From Gracilibacteraceae bacterium (lineage in GTDB: Bacteria; Bacillota; Desulfitobacteriia; Desulfitobacteriales; Syntrophobotulaceae), in the NCBI GenBank assembly GCA_031274335.1, contig JAISQG010000130.1:1-7517 (forward strand): DNA of 7,517 bases, in the 5' to 3' direction. The notes below the pieces were generated by a model that did no database searches, was not told where the DNA came from, and saw nothing but the letters and a program-made list of their open reading frames with translations. A program made the position numbers and the translations under genes. Below, one piece after another: positions 5,712-7,517 of this stretch. How positions within the stretch are numbered: the first letter of the stretch is position 1; every line of letters begins with the position of its first letter.

Positions 5712-6734
5712 GCACGAAGGCTCCGGATGATTTTTTTATTGACGCTATGCGCGCTCCTTGGTGCGGGCTGCGGGGGAAACATCGCGGAAACGGACGGGAG
5801 GGCCTTGGGGACGCCGGTCAGGATCGGCTTGCTGCGCATTGACGATTCGATTCCTTTTTATGTGGCGGAAAAAGAGGGTTTTTTTGCCGCGCACGGCGTT
5901 GCGGCTGAACTCGTGCCCTTTAACAGTAGCGCCGACCAGTCCAAGGCGATGGAGGCCGGCGAGCTGGATATGGCGATGAACGACATGATTGTACAGGCTC
6001 TCATGCGCAAAGGCGGAACGGGTACAAAAATCGTGGCCGTCGCTTTTGGCGCGACGCCGGCCGAAGGGCGTTTTCTGCTGCTCGGTTCTCCGGGCGGCGG
6101 GCTGGCGGCACCGGCGGAGGATGCGGCGGATAAAAAAATCGCGGGAGCGGCCGGACGGACCGTAGCTATTTCCAGCAATACCATGATGGATTATCTGCTG
6201 ACGCAGTTCGCAGCCCTGGGGTATTTTGCCCCGGATCTTTCCGATGTGCGGGTTATCAGCATGCCGAATCTTATGCTCCGGGTGGAGGCGCTGATTGAAG
6301 GGCGGGACATCCAAATGGCCATCCTGCCTGACCCGCTCGCTTCCTATGCCGTGCGGGCCGGCTGTCCGGTTCTGATTGACGACACGGCCCTGGGTCTCAA
6401 TCTATCGCAGTCCGTGGTACTGGCCTCCGAAGCCGCGCTGGCCGAGCGGCGTGATGACGTGGGCAAGGTGCTCGCTGCTTATTTTGACGCGATGCGCGCG
6501 GTGAACGAAAACCCGGATGATTATCGTGATTTTTGCCTGGAAACGGCCAATGTTCCGGCGGAACTCAGCGCTGATTACCCGACCCCGTCCTACACTCCCG
6601 GCACCCTGCCGGCGGAAGAAGACTTGGCTCGCGTGATGGATTGGCTTGTGGAGCGCGGTTTGCTGGAAAAAGCCTACCCTTATGCCGAAATGGTGGACGG
6701 AAGTCTGGCCGCGGCCGCCGGCGGAGAAAAGTGA
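5709..6734 (+). CDS. ABC transporter substrate-binding lipoprotein, NMT1/THI5-like (probable ThiY-type)
   Basis: This 341-residue extracytoplasmic solute-binding protein probably delivers a thiamine pyrimidine precursor (HMP or a formylaminopyrimidine) to the ABC transporter encoded downstream. The N terminus is a lipoprotein signal: MARRLRMIF, a hydrophobic core, then LLGAGC with Cys21 as the lipidated residue (Gly at -3 is slightly off the usual box). The mature part has the family's opening strand VRIGLLRIDDSIPFYVAEKE (37-56), followed by GFFAAHGV. It continues with the AGELDMAMND segment (83-92), a second-lobe start AGRTVAISSN (148-157), RVEALIEGRDIQMAILPDPL (191-210), and a C-terminal helical region DLARVMDWLVERGLLEKAY. 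The fold is shared with sulfonate, nitrate and taurine binding proteins, so the substrate is inferred from thiC upstream and not from binding residues. It overlaps the ATPase gene by one base. Confidence 0.82.
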   Translation: MARRLRMIFLLTLCALLGAGCGGNIAETDGRALGTPVRIGLLRIDDSIPFYVAEKEGFFAAHGVAAELVPFNSSADQSKAMEAGELDMAMNDMIVQALMRKGGTGTKIVAVAFGATPAEGRFLLLGSPGGGLAAPAEDAADKKIAGAAGRTVAISSNTMMDYLLTQFAALGYFAPDLSDVRVISMPNLMLRVEALIEGRDIQMAILPDPLASYAVRAGCPVLIDDTALGLNLSQSVVLASEAALAERRDDVGKVLAAYFDAMRAVNENPDDYRDFCLETANVPAELSADYPTPSYTPGTLPAEEDLARVMDWLVERGLLEKAYPYAEMVDGSLAAAAGGEK

Positions 6735-7486
6735 TGCTCCGGCTGGAAAATGTTAGTTTTGGCTATGGCGCGGCGAAACGGGGAGCGGGGGATGGTGAAG
6801 AGCTTTTATTCCGCGCCGTGTCGCTGCGGATCGCGCCGGGAGAATGTTGGGCGGTCATAGGCCCCTCCGGTTGCGGGAAAACCACACTTCTGCATTTGGC
6901 GGCCGGGCTGCTTCAGCCGTTGGAGGGCCAAGTTTATTTGGCCGGCGAGCTCCTGCGCAGCCCCCACGCGGACATCAGCCTTATTTTGCAGGAATACGGC
7001 CTTTTCCCTTGGAAAACCGTGTTAGCCAACACGATGCTGCCCCTCGTTCTCAGACGCCGCCCGGCGGCGGCGCGGGCGGAAGCGGAGCGCGCGCTGAAAA
7101 AACTGGATCTGTGGGAGCAGCGGGATAAGTATCCGGGGCGTCTTTCCGGCGGCCAGAGACAGCGCGTGGCTATCGCCAGGGCGCTCGTGAGCGAGCCGCT
7201 TCTGTTGCTGATGGACGAGCCCTTTTCCGCCCTGGACGCTTTGACACGGGAAACGTTGCAAGAGGCGGTGCGGGCGCTGAGAGCGGAGGGACTGACTTTT
7301 CTGCTTGTGACACACAGCATAGAAGAAGCGGCTTTTCTCGGTGAAAGAATCCTTGTCTGGGGCGGCGGGGGAGATGGACGCGCCGGCCGGGTGCTCGAAA
7401 ACCCCGGCGCCAGGGGAGAGGCTTACCGAGCTTCGCCGGATTATGATGTCTGCTGCCGGGAATTGCGCGCCATGCTGGGAACATAA
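6734..7486 (+). CDS. ABC transporter ATP-binding protein (ThiZ/TauB/SsuB type)
   Basis: This 250-residue nucleotide-binding subunit would power import of the ligand of the preceding binding protein, on the inner face of the membrane. All motifs are intact: A-loop Tyr11, Walker A GPSGCGKTT (43-51), Q-loop Gln86 in LILQEYGLFPWKTV, signature LSGGQRQRVAIARAL (137-151), Walker B LLLLMDEP (156-163), D-loop SALD (165-168) and the switch His194 in LLVTHSIEEAA. The LFPWKTVLAN stretch is typical of the nitrate/sulfonate/taurine/HMP group. Residues 12-24 form a longer than usual charged loop before the first core strand. The start is placed at the ATG that overlaps the upstream stop (TGATG), with GGAG 7 bases before it. 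A longer frame beginning at 6641 would lie inside the binding-protein gene and add a non-homologous arginine-rich tail. The overlap implies translational coupling. Confidence 0.92.
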   Translation: MLRLENVSFGYGAAKRGAGDGEELLFRAVSLRIAPGECWAVIGPSGCGKTTLLHLAAGLLQPLEGQVYLAGELLRSPHADISLILQEYGLFPWKTVLANTMLPLVLRRRPAAARAEAERALKKLDLWEQRDKYPGRLSGGQRQRVAIARALVSEPLLLLMDEPFSALDALTRETLQEAVRALRAEGLTFLLVTHSIEEAAFLGERILVWGGGGDGRAGRVLENPGARGEAYRASPDYDVCCRELRAMLGT

Positions 7487-7487
7487 T

Positions 7488-7517
7488 ATGGTAAAAATTA
7501 ATAAAAGTGGATTGTTA
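7488..7517 (+). CDS. Start of a likely next gene (possibly the ABC permease), partial
   Basis: One base after the ATPase stop, ATG opens a frame coding MVKINKSGLL that runs off the window. A short basic start before a hydrophobic stretch is usual for permeases of this ABC class, and the permease is the one component not yet seen. The ribosome site is weak (GGGA at 7478-7481), as expected for coupled translation. Ten codons are too few to prove a gene. Base composition turns AT-rich here. Confidence 0.45.
   Translation, partial: MVKINKSGLL

Noticed and set aside
6641..6733. N-terminal extension of the ABC ATPase
   Set aside because: It would overlap the binding-protein gene by 94 bases and add an arginine-rich tail without homology. 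The ATG at 6734 has a proper ribosome site and the usual TGATG overlap.

Overview
The window (7,517 bases, GC-rich, fully coding apart from two intergenic stretches of about 330 bases) looks like ordinary chromosome from an anaerobic or fermentative Firmicutes-type bacterium. Pointers are an Ech/NuoL-type proton-channel subunit, a short ThiC, a PII protein of the type without a uridylylation tyrosine, and near-consensus sigma-A promoters. Negativicutes is a reasonable guess, but the sequence alone does not prove it.

Layout. (1) Bases 1-1116, minus strand: the N-terminal 372 residues of a NuoL/EchA/HyfB-family membrane subunit, cut by the window edge. (2) Bases 1117-1444: divergent intergenic region with one good promoter in each direction, a palindrome just upstream of the rightward promoter and a leader hairpin before the next gene. 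(3) Bases 1445-3058: amtB-glnK, the ammonium channel and its PII regulator. (4) Bases 3131-4015: a garR-type tartronate semialdehyde reductase with its own weak promoter, closed by a strong intrinsic terminator at 4055-4080. (5) Bases 4016-4354: intergenic region holding a 146-base non-autonomous transposable element (MITE-like) with 13-base terminal inverted repeats, flanked exactly by an 8-base direct repeat. A consensus promoter for thiC follows it. (6) Bases 4355-7517: a thiamine-pyrimidine operon, with thiC (HMP-P synthase), a lipoprotein substrate-binding protein of the NMT1/THI5-like type, an overlapping ABC ATPase, and the first 10 codons of a likely next gene, probably the permease.

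How the genes work together. AmtB and GlnK form an ammonium uptake and nitrogen-sensing pair. ThiC makes the pyrimidine half of thiamine from AIR, while the adjacent ABC system probably imports a pyrimidine precursor, so synthesis and salvage would be transcribed together. No TPP riboswitch is visible before thiC, and the promoter position leaves only about 22 bases of leader, so control of this operon must work another way.

I see no clearly new multi-gene system here. The best items for a second look are the intact MITE insertion with its target-site duplication, the riboswitch-less thiC operon, the PII T-loop without Tyr51, and the hairpin in the amtB leader.
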